A DNA stretch of 64,000 nt from Cinnamomum chago. Taxonomy: Eukaryota; Streptophyta; Magnoliopsida; Laurales; Lauraceae. The notes under the pieces are model-generated. The model was not told the DNA's origin. It searched no databases and saw only the letters and a list, made by a program, of their open reading frames with translations. Shown here one piece after another: positions 43,769-55,783 of the stretch. The translations under genes were made by a program, and so were the position numbers. The stretch spans positions 31,976,001-32,040,000 of the forward strand of contig CP142451.1 in assembly GCA_038049695.1 (NCBI GenBank). The letters are read 5' to 3'. Positions within the stretch are counted from its first letter, which is position 1. Every line of letters begins with the position of its first letter.

Positions 43769-44714
43769 TGATGCTGCAGCACTATCTAGCCGTTGGGGCA
43801 AGAGATGGCGACAGTGGAACTGAACTGATCGTTGCTGCTCCTTTCGTCTCCTTTGATGAAGGTTGCTGCGCTGGCGATGGCACGGCTGGAATGGTGACAG
43901 GTACTCCTCTATCCCTTTCTCTCTGCTTCTTTTCTTCTTCCTCTGCTTTTTTTTTTTTTTTTTTTTTTCTTCTGATTTGGGTATTTGGTTTCAGACGAAA
44001 AGGGGTAGGGTCCTGCTGGGATCATTTTTTTTTTTTTCCCTGCGGGAGTTGGGGTTGTTGAGTGGGAAGAGGGGTCGAGATGTGGGGGCTGGAACAGGGC
44101 TCGACTGGGGTCGGTTTGTAGTGGGGTTTTGACGAGGCTCGTTTGAAGGATGGGGAAGGGTGTTTGAAAGTTTGGAAAAAGGAGATGGGCGTAGGGTTTC
44201 TGGTTGACGATGAAAGGGAGTCTGGTTGTCGCAGTGGAGGGCTGATGGGGCTGGGACGGTGATGGTGGACGGATAGGCTCTGATTGGTGACCGGAGGGTG
44301 ATCGGAGCGTTGTGGATCTTCGCTCTGATGCCAATTGATGCAATCCTAAGTTTAGGATGCAAGTGACGGAGCACAATTAGGGTTTTAAAGAACAATCATT
44401 CGAAGAAGAAATAGTCTCCAACAAAAACAAAAAAAATCCACACAGGTAATTTTTTATTAACTCAATTCTCTAAGATTACCAATCTCTACAATGCTTTATA
44501 TATAATAAAAGAAACTTAGGGGCTAATAAATCAATCCTAATCAAACTAGGAAACCAAATAATTATCCTATCCAAAGTAGAAACTAATGCTAAATGCAACT
44601 TCTTAAATAAAAATTAGAAACTAATAACAATTAATAAAGAACTCCTAATCTTGCTTGGGTCCCACAATTGGACCATGAGTCTTGCCCCAACGGCTAGATA
44701 GTGCTGCTGCATCA
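43769..44714 (-). mobile_element. Rearranged LTR-type element, 946 bp, in intron 1
   Basis: Bounded by a perfect 5-bp duplication CTTGT (43764-43768 and 44715-44719) with TG...CA ends. On the minus strand 44336-44714 looks like a 379-bp LTR (TGATGCAGCAGC to ATTGCATCA), followed after two bases by TGGCATCAGAGC (44322-44333), a copia-type primer site for initiator tRNA-Met. Instead of a second LTR in the same orientation, the far end (43769-43803) is an inverted 35-bp copy of the LTR start with one mismatch. The internal 0.5 kb contains no gag or pol. On the plus strand it has an exon-like GC-rich stretch ending at a good donor (GGTGACAG|GTACTC, about 43903). Confidence 0.6.
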
Positions 44715-45401
44715 CTTGTCTCTCAAGTTGTCTCAGACTCAATCAGTTGAATTTTCAATCAAATCACCTGGTGCTAGCTCAAAGTTCTTCATTTAAAATG
44801 AAAATGATAATAAATCGTCGATTTTGGAAAACCCATTGGGGGTTGCTTTTGTGTGATAGTTAAAATTTTAAAATGAGCATATGTTTCTATGCCTATGCTT
44901 TAGTACATTTAAATTCTAATAATTCATTATATATATAGTAATGTCTTAACATGTTATCTGAGTACTTGTTGAACTCCACAATTCTGGGGCAAGTCAATCA
45001 TATTTCACTGTAAATCAATCGATCAAGTGTAGGTTTTCAAGTTGGGCCATTTTGGTTGAATCTAAAAGTAAGGCCACCTTGTTTGGGGGAATTTACTTAG
45101 ACTGATCTTAATCTGGTACAACCTTCTACTGGCAAACATAAGCATACTCAAAATTTGGTTGGAACAGCTTTGGTTGCCAATTGATTGTCTGGCACTGATC
45201 CTCTTTTTTCTTAAGCGTCGAGGCTTGCACATTCCAAGACTCAGCCATCTCACTGAATGAGCTCTTTGAAATGTTTTAGTTGCTTAACTTGCATGATTTT
45301 TTGCTGTTACATGGTTAGGAGTATTGATCAGTGGTGGTTTTGATTTCATAAAGCAGCTGCATTGAGGTTCTACTCAACTTTATTTTGTTTCTTGTTTATA
45401 G

Positions 45402-47540
45402 TTTGGTGTTGAGAGTGCTTAGTGAGCAGAATGAAGTTGAAGGTGGTATGGAGGAAATTATATGATTATGTCCGCATCGATCTCAAGGAAATTGCTTTTC
45501 CTTCATCTTTGCCTGATCCTCCTCATATAAAGATGCGAAGAAAATTGACTTGGGAAGAACGCTTTTGTGTGAGTCTTTACAGTCTGTTTACTGAACTCTG
45601 AATGTTTGCTTCAATTCTTGTACCCCTTATCTATTTTTGCAACATGCAACTAATCATTCACTTATTTTGTCCTGTTAAGGGTTCTGACATGCCATGGTGG
45701 ATTTGTTCATGCATAGATCCTTTGATGCATTTTTTTTTTAAAGTTAAACCGGCATTTGGGGGGAGAAATTTAGAGTTACTGCAAGCTAGTATGCAGTTTT
45801 GTGATGCTTTCAGTTCCACGGGCTGGTGATCCATACCAATGATCCAATGGCCTGGACTGACGACTGAGGATGAACAAGATCACCCCAAATTGGAATTTTA
45901 TTACGTTCAATTGTTTTCCATTTCTTTTCTTCCACTGAATACTGATTGTTTGTGCCATTCTTTTCCCAACTAGTTCTTTTTTTTTCTTTTCTTTTCATTT
46001 CCCAACTAGTTATAAGCCACCGATCGAGAAGTCAGGATGTTCCAACTTAGGAGATTTGTGCTCGTGCATCTAATTTCCACTGTAGGGGCCATCGGTCTGG
46101 GTAGCCAAACTATGGGTAAATTTTATGAAATTTAGAATACAGTTGCTTTAGTGCTGGCCCTTGATGTAGCTTTTTCCATTCAAATTTGCCTCCATATGCC
46201 AGCATTTTTCTGTATGACTTAAAACAGGTTTTAAAGGGGGCATCCAGGCTATATGCAGCAAGCTGGGTACGGGATATCGGTCCTGACCTTCGACCAAATG
46301 ATTATAAAAATGATAAACAGAGTGCGGATAGCCCTGGCGAAGCAAAAGCTACAGACAACAAAAAGGAACCGTCAACATTGGAAGATCTTGGTATGCAGTA
46401 ACCCTATCTGTCCTCAGAGAAGCTTATCTAGTTATTTATTCCTTTAAGCATGGAGGAGATTTAACCTTAGGACAGTGCTCAACTCATCCACTGCTTGAAG
46501 TCCTAGTCATGGACCATATGGGATATTGGCCAATGGTCCATTTGTCTCGAGAATTATACTGCGGATGAACCACGGGGAAAAATAGTATTGATTGGGGTAT
46601 TCTACCTGTCCCACTGACGTACGTTATCTTGTTTAGTTCTGGCAATTGTTGGCATCAGCATACTTAATTTGTTGTCCAGTTGTATGCCACAGTTCAGAGT
46701 TATAAGATTGCTCGACAAAGAAATTATTCTTGTGGCTAATGAGCTGGTCCACAGTTGGTTTCCTAATGAATTGTCCAGATCATGAACCAATGGGCTAAGC
46801 ACACTAGATACTTAACTAGAGTGCTTCCCTGAAACTCCTTTGTGCGAGCTTGATTGACTTTATTTACATATTCTTGTACGCATGCTTGTTCTAGGGTTTT
46901 TATGGTAGATTCATGGGTATAAATTTGTGGTCATGAAGTAGCAACCATCAACGCTTTTTTTATTGGTAAGTGTAGGCAAGGTTTTAGTCCAAACTATAGA
47001 GGACCAAATCATAGTTGATAGGCATCCATTCTTCGAAGTTACAATAATATTCAAACTGAAGTCATGTGGGGTACATCCAATTGTACCCTAAAAGGCTCAA
47101 ACCATAAAATGCAATCTGGTTCAAATAAAATACTCTACTATTCATGTTGTGCCTGGTGCAAATGAAGCAAACAATCAGATAAACATCTAAATGCTATCTT
47201 TTGTGTCCACGTTTTGACCTGATGATTTTTAATATTCTTGCTGATTCCTATATTGTTATTTTGTTTATGGGTGATAAATAATCAGCTGTGGCAGCAAGAG
47301 GGGGGATGGAGACTCTGAGGCCTGCTTTGCAGCGTGTGTACATGACTAGGGCTTCTGCTTATCGTGATGCGTGTGTACATGACTAGGGCTTCTGCTTATC
47401 GTGATGCACTCAAAAGCTTTATTCAAGGGTATCAAGAAGGAATACAACAAGTCATGGAAGCGAAGGAAGATGCTAAATCTAAACAGCAAGAAGATGCTAA
47501 ATCTAAACAGCAAGAAGATGGCTCGAGAAAGTCAATGTGA
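45402..47540 (+). pseudogene. Conserved plant protein of unknown function, frame broken by 37-bp duplication
   Basis: Three coding exons join in phase. Exon 2 runs 45402-45568 with ATG at 45431 (MKLKVVWRKLYDYVRIDLKE, KMRRKLTWEERFC), exon 3 is 46228-46390 (VLKGASRLYAASWVRDIGPD), and exon 4 is 47286-47540 (AVAARGGMETLRPALQRVYM, then LKSFIQGYQEGIQQVMEAKE). All junctions have GT/AG. The wording looks like a plant family I have seen without an assigned function; a mitochondrial location is a guess. In exon 4 a 37-bp unit is duplicated (47334-47370 and 47371-47407), giving a stop at 47384-47386 and the loss of about the last 45 residues. Without the duplication the protein would be 172 residues. 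A 24-bp in-frame repeat (EDAKSKQQ twice, 47467-47514) lies near the end. The duplication is either a real mutation or an assembly error. Intron 1 holds the element at 43769. Confidence 0.72.
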
Positions 47541-48356
47541 TCATGTTACGAACACAGTTTTGATCAGTGTTTAGTTTGGGTGTCATCTAGAATTGTTCCT
47601 TTCACTATGTTTGGATGAATGGCTTTCCATGTTAGTGGATGAGGAGAAAGGTTGGAGAAAATGGAGGCAGGAAATTTTTTGTAGTTCAAATTTGTACTGT
47701 ATACACTCCACCTTTTCTCTTACAGATGTCAGCCAATTATTTTGGGGCCTTTTAAATTTCTAGTTGCCGGCCACCTCTCTTCCCTTCTCAGGATTTTCAA
47801 CTTATTCTTTTTGCGCAGATGGAACCCTGCCTTCTGGGGTTCAATGGAAAAGAAATGTGCTGCCGGTGTCTACCCCAAATGGATGCCTGATCAAGAGTCA
47901 AGACTAGCAGTTAAAGACTTTGTACAGCCAGCAATTAAACAGGTGGCTCTCACATTTCCCCATCCCTATTTTTTGTTCAGTGGGTCCTGCGATGTGAAGT
48001 CCCCTCCAGTGGGTGATCTTAACTGCCAAATGAGTGAACTGCAAATGAGCAGTTTCACTGATGGTGTAACTAGTGAGAGGTAGAATGATTCACTTGTAGG
48101 CCTTCTCATGGCAGTTTAAAACTCCATGCCTGTAGAAAGATGGAGTGCATCAGAGTATACCACTTATTTAGCTGACCGGAAACAGTGAAGCTAAATTCTG
48201 ATCAAAATGCCCTGTCCTGGCATAATATCTATATAAGCACATGGCTAGATATAGTACAGACATCAAACAATCTAGTACATTGCTAGTGCTCCTTGGTCAA
48301 GCGACAGAGGAGGCATAACTCAAGATACAGTGCTCCTTGACCACCCTGAAGGTACC
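47541..48356. other. 3' region, no further gene seen
   Basis: Includes the likely 3' untranslated region of the preceding gene. A frame at 47742-48083 contains RWNPAFWGSMEKKCAAGVYP and LAVKDFVQPAIKQVAL after a good-looking pyrimidine tract and CAG (47818). I could not assign it and do not call it a gene. Confidence 0.4.
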
Positions 48357-49950
48357 TAGAGATGTCAAATGGGACAGGCGGGCACGGGCACGGGCACAGG
48401 CACGACAGACCCATTACCTCGGCACGGCACGGGCCGTGTCTGGTTCGTGTCGTGCCTCCATGTCCACTGTGCCTCCTGTTTTGATTGTGTCACTGACGTA
48501 TTTTTATTTTCGTTTCGGTTTTTCGTTTCGGTTTTGGTTTGATACTTAAAATTAAAAATTAGAACATACACATCGAGAATAGAATGACACATATTTAAGT
48601 GGTTTGGTCAAACTCGACCTACTCCATTGAGAAGAGAACCATTTGGGTCTTTCCTACTTGAAGGTTTTTGAATAAGATTACCTTTAAAATCGTTACAATC
48701 TTTTTAGAGAATAAAAATGTAAAAAAACAAAAAACTTTTATATTCACAAATTACAAAGAAGAAAAATTAAAAAATCAAATTTGTAGTACGCTAATGTATT
48801 CAGTTGGATCATAATCTTCAAGTTTTTTCAACTATTTCTTTCTCTTGTTAGCTAAATACCTGTCCCGTAGGCAAACCCAACACTCTATTGCTTCTTCTGA
48901 TAGATTCGTTCTTTTGTCAACCACCACACGTCCACCTGTACTGAAAGCTTATTCTGATACTGTAGAAAACATTTGAATGGTTAGTAGATCACGAGTCATG
49001 ACAGCTAACACTAGAAACATGGTTTCGTTTTGTTTTCACCAGGTTAAAACATCAAAACTAGATGCATCCGTCATCTGTATTACACTGGAGTCAAGATACA
49101 AGAATAACTGTCACTGTATTACTTGAGCCGGAGGCTCTGCCCATTCTGCGATAATACAGTTCCCACCTAGCTCCACAATGAATGTTGGATTTGTTGAGGG
49201 GCAATAGTAATCCCTATTGTATCCATTTGTTCACAATAAAATTGAAAAAGTATTTTTAATTTTGCTCTTATATTTGAAAAAGTATTTAAATCTTGGTGCC
49301 GCATACTAGTATTTATTTCTTCAATAAAAACATTTAGACTATTTAATTTTAACCTAGGATCTAATGCATCAGCTAAACAAAATGTCATTGGAGAATCTTT
49401 TCAATATTTATTAAATTTTTCTTTCATTTTTATAACAACTTCATTAAGTAAAAAATGATCTCTAAATTTACTAAATTGTAAAGTAATTTCCAAAAGATAA
49501 TTTAAAGCTCCATTAGACGTGGGATAATACACTCTGGAGAAAAATAATGTTGCCGTAAAAAAAAAATTATAATAAATCTCTTAAGTGGGCACACATCTCC
49601 CAATTTTCCTCAACCATAAAAAATTCTTGTGCATTAAAAGCACAATATTCACTTAAAACTGTTTTTCTTTCAATTGTTTTATTTAACAAATCATACATAG
49701 AATTCCATTTATGATCAACATCTTTGGGTAATTTTATACCTAATACATTATGCCTCGTACATATTAAGAAATATAACTGTCTTCTTTGTGCGGAGCAGAA
49801 AAATATTTTTAGCAATTTTTCTATTATAATTGAAAAATGCTTTAAACCAACTCCCGTAATTAGATTTAAGATGTGACATACACATCTGTTTAAGAAGATA
49901 TAAACATCTATAAAAAATAAAATAAAATGCAAGTGGCATATGCAATGCAA
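48357..49950 (-). pseudogene. Ac/RICESLEEPER-type hAT transposase remnant
   Basis: Minus-strand pieces match the plant hAT-Ac transposase order. CVCHILNLI, KLPKDVDHKWNSMYDLLNK and FFMVEENWEMCAHLRDLL (49567-49890) come from the central catalytic region. YYPTSNGALNYLLEI, MKEKFNKY and FCLADALDPRLKL (49167-49540) are from the DUF4413 part. AFSTGGRVVVDKRTNLSEEAIE followed by CLRDRYLANKRKK (48840-48950) is the end of the hATC dimerisation domain. Frameshifts and stops are present and the N-terminal part is missing. The 3' end of the element is probably TAGAGATGTCAAATGGG at 48357, an Ac-type terminus, preceded by AAGGTACC. The matching other end and TSD were not found, so the element is truncated. 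Confidence 0.82.
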
Positions 49951-50836
49951 TGGAATACACCCCCTTTTGTATTATAAGAATTGCGTACACTCTAAATGGT
50001 AGCCTTGAAAACAAGTACAAGTGATGTGAGAAAGTCAATGCTTATTTTATTATGATTAATGGTCCTTTGTCAAACACCTGTTGGTGGGTTTTCCCTCTAA
50101 ATACAATGAAAGTCCAAGGAATGCATTTTTTAATGGTAGGCCTTTCTTATCCAACGGTTCACCCGTTTCATCAATAAGGGGGTTTAATATCTGATCCTTA
50201 CTCTTTTAGTGATATCAGGGCATTTTCCTCTTGCAAACCGGTGCTGTGGGCCCACCACCATACATACATACAAACAACCAGTAAATATGTAATCAAAAGG
50301 TGGATTGAATATCAGTGAGAATTCATACTCCCAACATCAATTTTACTGCGATTTTAACAATTATAACCATCTATACTTGAGGGCCCCAAAACTTGATCAT
50401 TATATGCACATACTTAAGAACATTAAACTTGGAGCCCTTAAATGGATGGTCATAACTCATAATCATCAGATTTCACCAATTTGTATGAATCTCTAATCCA
50501 TGTTTAAGACCTGACGATCCCATCATAAAGCAATGCATATCGTGCACAGGCAAAAATAGTTGGCAACTTGGAAAGTCAAGTTATAGTTCATTTTGCAACT
50601 AGGAGAACCAGAACATGCATCTTGAAAAAGAAGAAAGTTACAAAGGAATGTGTAACCTTACAGGTGAAGGGACCTTGTCATCCCTTTTGTGTGATTTGAT
50701 CACTTCTACTACTCTTTCTTAAATTGATGGTATCAAGTTTAAGGGGATTTAAAGTCATCTCACTATTTTATACTCAGAGATATTTGAAGAGACATGTTTA
50801 TCCACATTTCCAGCCGTCGCTTCAAATGTAATAAAG
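49951..50836. other. Intergenic DNA, no gene seen
   Basis: AT-rich sequence upstream of the polyvinylalcohol-dehydrogenase-like gene; a short ATAC repeat occurs near 50262. No promoter can be named with confidence. Confidence 0.45.
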
Positions 50837-51338
50837 GGAAATTTTAAAAAAGTATAAAACTTTTGGTTTGTTTAAAAAAAAAAAAATGAAGATTTAAATA
50901 TTTTAAAAAAGTACAAAAGTTTTTCACAATTCTTTCAATCCAAGTCCTCTCCCTAAATCTTTTTGATAAATCACAAAAATACCTTTCTCTTATGAGAGGT
51001 TTTTGTCTTTTCGTAACCTCTTTTCTCCCCAAAATAGGCCATTTTGATTTGATGATCCTAACCATTTAATGAAGCTAAATTCTTAGTAATCTGAAATTCC
51101 CTTCTTTTAATCTTCCACGTATAAAGGTAGTTGAAGTGGGCCCTAATAGGTCATTTGTGTTGAACTTGATCATTTCACTTATTATATGATTTATTAAAGA
51201 AAAAAATTGATAAATGACATAGGAGTATTTTTGTCATTTCTTAGAACTTTCTATGGACAGGACTTAATTGAATTGTGGAAAAATTTTGTACTTTCTTAAA
51301 AATAAGACAAGAGTTTTATATCTTTTTGAAAACTTCCT
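50837..51338. mobile_element. MITE with about 100-bp imperfect inverted arms
   Basis: The left arm (50837-50945; GAAATTTTAAAAAAGTATAA, GTACAAAAGTTTTTCACAATT) is mirrored by the right arm (about 51240-51338; AATTGTGGAAAAATTTTGTAC, GAAAACTTCC). The centre contains GGTTTTTGTCTTTTCGTAAC and TAGGTCATTTGTGTTGAACTT, which recur in a diverged copy at about 51880-52200. It lies just before exon 1 of the following gene. Confidence 0.65.
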
Positions 51339-51396
51339 ATGTAATAATTTAATAGAAACAAAGTTTATGAATCTATATGTGTTCTATATATTTATA

Positions 51397-51537
51397 ATGG
51401 GTCAGAGTCTCTTGGTCTCCATTGCATCCTCAAAAATGGGTACTGGAGGCTACACAAACCACCACTGCCTGTTGTTGCTTCTCTCCTTGTGCTCTTGTTC
51501 GCTCGTGGCCATTGCTAATGTTGATTGTGGTGCAAAT
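51397..51537 (+). pseudogene. Polyvinylalcohol-dehydrogenase-like gene, exon 1 (signal peptide)
   Basis: An ATG at 51397 (or, more likely, at 51436) opens a frame with a hydrophobic signal peptide (HCLLLLLSLCSCSLVAIA) that ends in phase 0 at a donor (GCAAAT|GTAAGT, 51537/51538). Splicing to 53724 gives the start of a plant quinoprotein-like, PQQ-repeat secreted protein annotated in many genomes as polyvinylalcohol dehydrogenase. The 2.2-kb intron holds a diverged MITE copy. Because the downstream exon is frameshifted and truncated, exon 1 is part of a pseudogene. Confidence 0.6.
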
Positions 51538-51879
51538 GTAAGTGATCGTATGACTTGTGAGCTTTTGCCACCCATGTTGGGCCCACCACACCCATCATCT
51601 TGTTGGGCACAGGAAAATCCTGCCCATCCGGATGGTTGGTTGAGTTGGATGTAAAAGGAAACATAACAAACTTCAACATTCATATGCAAAGACATATATA
51701 CATAATTTGAATAATTATCTTTATTTATTTGAATTTTTTTGCTAAGTTGGACTAGTGATCATGTGCCATACTTTCAACTTGAGGACTCAGGAATTGATCC
51801 CGGCATGTATATGATACAAAGGTGATACATAATTTGAATTGCTTGATGGTGACTTTTGTTTGTTGGGAAAGCTTTAGAA

Positions 51880-52200
51880 CATTATAAATTTTTTTGCTCA
51901 TTTTCAAAAAAATACATAAAGATTTGATTGTTTCATGTCTTCCACAATTTTTTCAATTAAGTACTCTAGTTTTTTCTTAAAATGATAAAAAGATCATTCT
52001 CTTATATCAAGTTTTTATCTTTTATTAATCTTTTACATCTCCAAAACCAACTATTTTGATTTGCTGAAGTGGGCCTTACTAGGTCATTTGGGTTGGACTT
52101 CATCATTTTTTAAAAATAATTTACTAAAGGGAGAACTCGAAAAATGACATGAGGGTATTTTTGTCATTTTTCAAAATCTTGTCCTTTTGAGTAGTTGCTT
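51880..52200. repeat. Diverged copy of the 50837 MITE
   Basis: Shares GAAGTGGGCC, TAGGTCATTTG, TTGGACTT and ATGACAT...GTATTTTTGTCATTT with 51130-51245 in the same order. It lies in the intron of the polyvinylalcohol-dehydrogenase-like gene; its ends are unclear. Confidence 0.6.
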
Positions 52201-53723
52201 GAAAGACATATTAAAAACCTGACCTGGCCAGAAGTGGAATTTGGATTTTTGTTTTTTTCGTGGGTTGGGCTCAGCTTGAATCTTGAAACCCGCATGGGAT
52301 TTGGGTTGGCTTTGAGGTACCTGATTTCAACCTGGGTTCCTAACTTATAGTATAAATATATGTATTCTTCTTGTAATGCATAATATAAAGATATTGCTAA
52401 CGTTTGACTGGGGTTCCAACAACGTTCTATTACAAGTAGACTGCATATTGCTAATATACAGTTTAACTCGTAGGGTCTGCTTAGATACATGTCTCTCAAT
52501 AGAAGGGCTGATGGAAAAGTCTTCTTATGGACATGGGGAAGCCAAAAAATCAGCCCTGCCAGATTATTGTAGCCCTTAATTTAATAGCTTTAAAATTTAA
52601 TGGTGTCTTAACCATAGATTTTTAGTTTCAACCATTGGTGAGAGAACGTTCAATGAGTGTAAAGCTGGGCATGCTGCATGATCATATGATGACAAGAGTA
52701 TCAAATGGGCTGCACTGATCAAAGGTGGCCCATAGAGCTGGGCTGAACATCCAGTCTGATCATAGTTCTCTAAAGTTTATACCCTTTGACAAGAAAACTG
52801 AACCCAAAAAATTGTGGTATCTGACCTGACCCAAGTTAAAGATCTCGACCCTTAGGCAGGGAATTTACAGTTTGGGTCAGGTTCTCATTGGGTATAGTTG
52901 GGTCATGGGTGTAATCTTGTGTTGGTTTCAGGTTTGGATTTACCAATACACGTCTGGGTCAAGTTGAATTCAAGTAATTCCTGAGCTGACCTACCAAGCT
53001 AGTTTGAAAATTCTCCCCCAATCAAATGTTGGACATGAACTTCTTCCCTCTAGATTACAGTATGATGCTTGGGGTTGGGGGCCATCCTTTTCTCCGGGGT
53101 TATACTCTGGATAATGAACCACTTTTCAGAAATTAGAACAATAAGATGATACTATTTTTTAATTTTTCAGATGAGCCACTCTACTTTCTGCTCACATCTC
53201 ATCAGTTTATTTCCTAGATGCATAATGATTTCATACTACTCAGTAAAAACAAAGAAAGATCAGATGTACAAACAACTTTCCATGTACCTCTTGAACATTA
53301 TGGGGTCCATTTTTTTCAAATCCATGGCATAATCCAGAATATCATTAATCATTATGATCAGAGTGAATTCCACCATTCAATTCTTGTCACCATGACATCA
53401 TCTATGAAGCCATATCCAAGTAACTCTTGTTGGTCTCCCTCTTTTCAGTTCCATGAATATGTAACCATTCAATACATTATAAAGAGGCTTCTTTTGATCC
53501 TCTCAGTATATGTATGTAAACTATTTCAAATGACATTACTTACTTTTTTATTCTATTGATCGAGCTACTCATAAGCTTCTTCTTAATCATCTCACCCTTG
53601 TTCTATCCAAATCTGGGCGGTTTTCCAATTCCACACACGCATGTATACATTTCTTGGATGTTCTTCTCTCCATGACATCATGATGATGACCATAATCGCA
53701 TTTTGGTTGTTTTTCTATTGCAG
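52201..53723. other. Remainder of the intron, no gene seen
   Basis: AT-rich intron sequence between 51538 and 53723. It ends in a pyrimidine tract and CAG acceptor (GTTTTTCTATTGCAG). Short frames have no recognisable motif. Confidence 0.5.
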
Positions 53724-54025
53724 TGGTTGAATCATGGTAAGGACTTGACCAACAGGAGATTTGCATATGAAGAAGAGAAAATTAGCCCTGTAACTGTATC
53801 ACAACTGCAATTGAAGTGGAAATTTGTGGCAGGGAAAGACATAACAGCAACGCCCGCAATCTTTGATGGCATCCTTGTACTTTCCTTCATGGAATGGTAA
53901 CTTGTATGCAGTGGATGCAGAAAGTGGCTCCTTAGTGTGGAAGAAGAACTTAGGAGAGCTCACTGGTCTCAATGCCACTGGGTTTGTAGCGAATGTGAAT
54001 TCGTCCGTATCGAGGTCTACCCCAA
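53724..54025 (+). pseudogene. Polyvinylalcohol-dehydrogenase-like gene, exon 2, frameshifted and truncated
   Basis: The exon opens in phase with exon 1: WLNHGKDLTNRRFAYEEEKI, SPVTVSQLQLKWKFVAGKDI, TATPAIFDG. This is the conserved N-terminus of plant proteins with a PQQ-type beta-propeller. One extra base between 53871 and 53876 (GGCATCCTTGTAC) shifts the frame; the next frame continues LYFPSWNGNLYAVDAESGSL and VWKKNLGELTGLNATGFVAN, which confirms a single-base lesion. Homology stops at about 54025 (SRSTP), where sequence changes to the 3' flank of an SDR gene (the same flank follows the SDR at 62583). Most of the propeller is missing, so the gene was cut by a rearrangement during or after SDR duplication. 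Confidence 0.85.
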
Positions 54026-54431
54026 CTCATACAGAGAAGGAAACACAAATGGATGACATAAATTGAAAATAACCATAATCGAGATCAACATGAGGAGGTT
54101 AGAGCATCTACCAAAGTTGGATTAGTGAGTGTGTAACCTCCATCAACTATAAGGTTGTGCCCATTCACATACCTGGACTCATCACTGCCTAGGAACAGAG
54201 CAGCTTCAGCAATGTCCTCAGCCTTGAGTGAGATACCCTTTAATATGGAACAACTATCTGCTCTTTCTGCCAACTCTTCTTCCCCCATCTTAAGCACGGA
54301 GGTAGTCATAGGGGTCGGAACCACACGAGGTGCAACACAGTTCACCCAAACACCAAACTGACCGAGCTCGATGGCTGCATTGATCGTGAGCCCAACCACG
54401 GCGTGCTTTGAGCTAGTGTATGCATGAGGGG

Positions 54432-55783
54432 TGATGAGAGCCTAAAAGATACATTTTAGGCCCCTTAATGAGGACTTGTTTATACCGTCGATAGAGTTTA
54501 ATTAGCTTAATTTTGTTATTTTATTGTTTGTAAGTATTACAAATGTAAGGAGCGAAATTCAGAGCTAAAATGGAAGAAATCCCACAAAGCATGACAAACT
54601 GGAGTTGCAAGTAAGAAAGCTGCCGAATATGGGAAGAGACTCAAATAAGAAAGCAAAACAAGAGTCCAAACATGCCTTGGACATCCAACATGGGTCCCAC
54701 TCACCCCATAGCATGCCAACATGGAAGGTCTTCTAATTGTACCATGATTCTCGGAATTTTCAGGGGCAGCAACTTGAAATGGTCATAACTTTCAACTCGA
54801 GTGTCGGATTCGTGAAATCTACGTACCGTTGGAAAGCTCTTTTCGAGTAGATATCCGTGGAGTCCAAGATTGTATAAATCGAAGCTATATCGAGGGAGAT
54901 ATGACCTCGCGAAGTTCGGTATGATGACCAGTAGGCCCGGACCCGACGGGAATCCATCTCCTGCACGAATTAAAGACCTTTTTCACCCCAAAATTTATAA
55001 ATAAGAGCCCAAACTCATTTTTGGGGATATTCACATCTTGGGAGAAGGTCTGAAGAAGGTTTTGGAGCTTTTGGGAGCGTAGCCATGGCGATTTCATCAG
55101 AGATTCTTCGCCAATCATCTTCCATGCGTAACTAATTCCTCATCTTTGGGTTGCGATGAAGCCCTAACCTTTTGTTTATGGTGATGTATAGGTTTAGGGT
55201 TTATTTTAAATGCTTTTGATTATATGACAGGATGCTAATCCATTGAAAGGATTTTATGAATGCAATATTTCTTTCTTTGGTATTTTAATCTTGTAGATTT
55301 GAATACTAAGTCATATAATGATGCTTGAATGAATGTGATTGTTAGATTTAGGATAATCTATGCCATAGAGATAGGTTATGCCTTGATTTACATCCACATC
55401 CTTTATTTATTGACTCTGAAGGTTTGTAACCAAGACGAGTTTCTGTAGCGTTGACAGTAAAACCCGAGGCCTATACTTGCTATTGTGCGAGGTTAGAGTG
55501 GATTCGTACCCTTAGATCTTTTCTCTGATTGAATCACCCCTGTCTTTTAATTTGTTAATTTAGAAATTGCAAACCAATCAACCCATTACTTCATTTTCTA
55601 CTAGGATTAGTTTAATAATCAGAACTTTGTTTTCCAATAGGATTAGTTTAGGAATTTAGGAAGCAACGCAACTTAGCATTTTTGTCCTAGTGGATACGAT
55701 ACTCGGTTAACGTCTCTGCTTCTTCAAGCGGAGATAATAGCGGAGAATAATTTATATTTGAGACCCTGTTCTAGGATTAGTCA
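54432..55783 (+). mobile_element. Solo LTR, 1352 bp, in SDR exon 2
   Basis: TG...CA ends (TGATGAGAGCC to GATTAGTCA) and a perfect 5-bp duplication AGGGG (54427-54431 and 55784-55788). Removing it joins SDR codons ...MGGITP to HAYTSSK exactly. A TATA-like TTTATAAATAAG at about 55000 and the closing CTAGTGGATACGATACTCGG support an LTR. No internal retrotransposon sequence remains. It is related to 1676-4017. Confidence 0.9.

Noticed and set aside
43909..44395. Proline-rich minus-strand frames inside the 43769 element
   Set aside because: They overlap in two frames, have no gag or pol motif, and are due to a GC-rich, CT/GA-skewed stretch.
47742..48083. 113-codon plus-strand frame downstream of the conserved gene
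   Set aside because: It follows the stop and probable polyadenylation region; the peptide has some normal composition but no family I can recognise and no start context, so it is not called.
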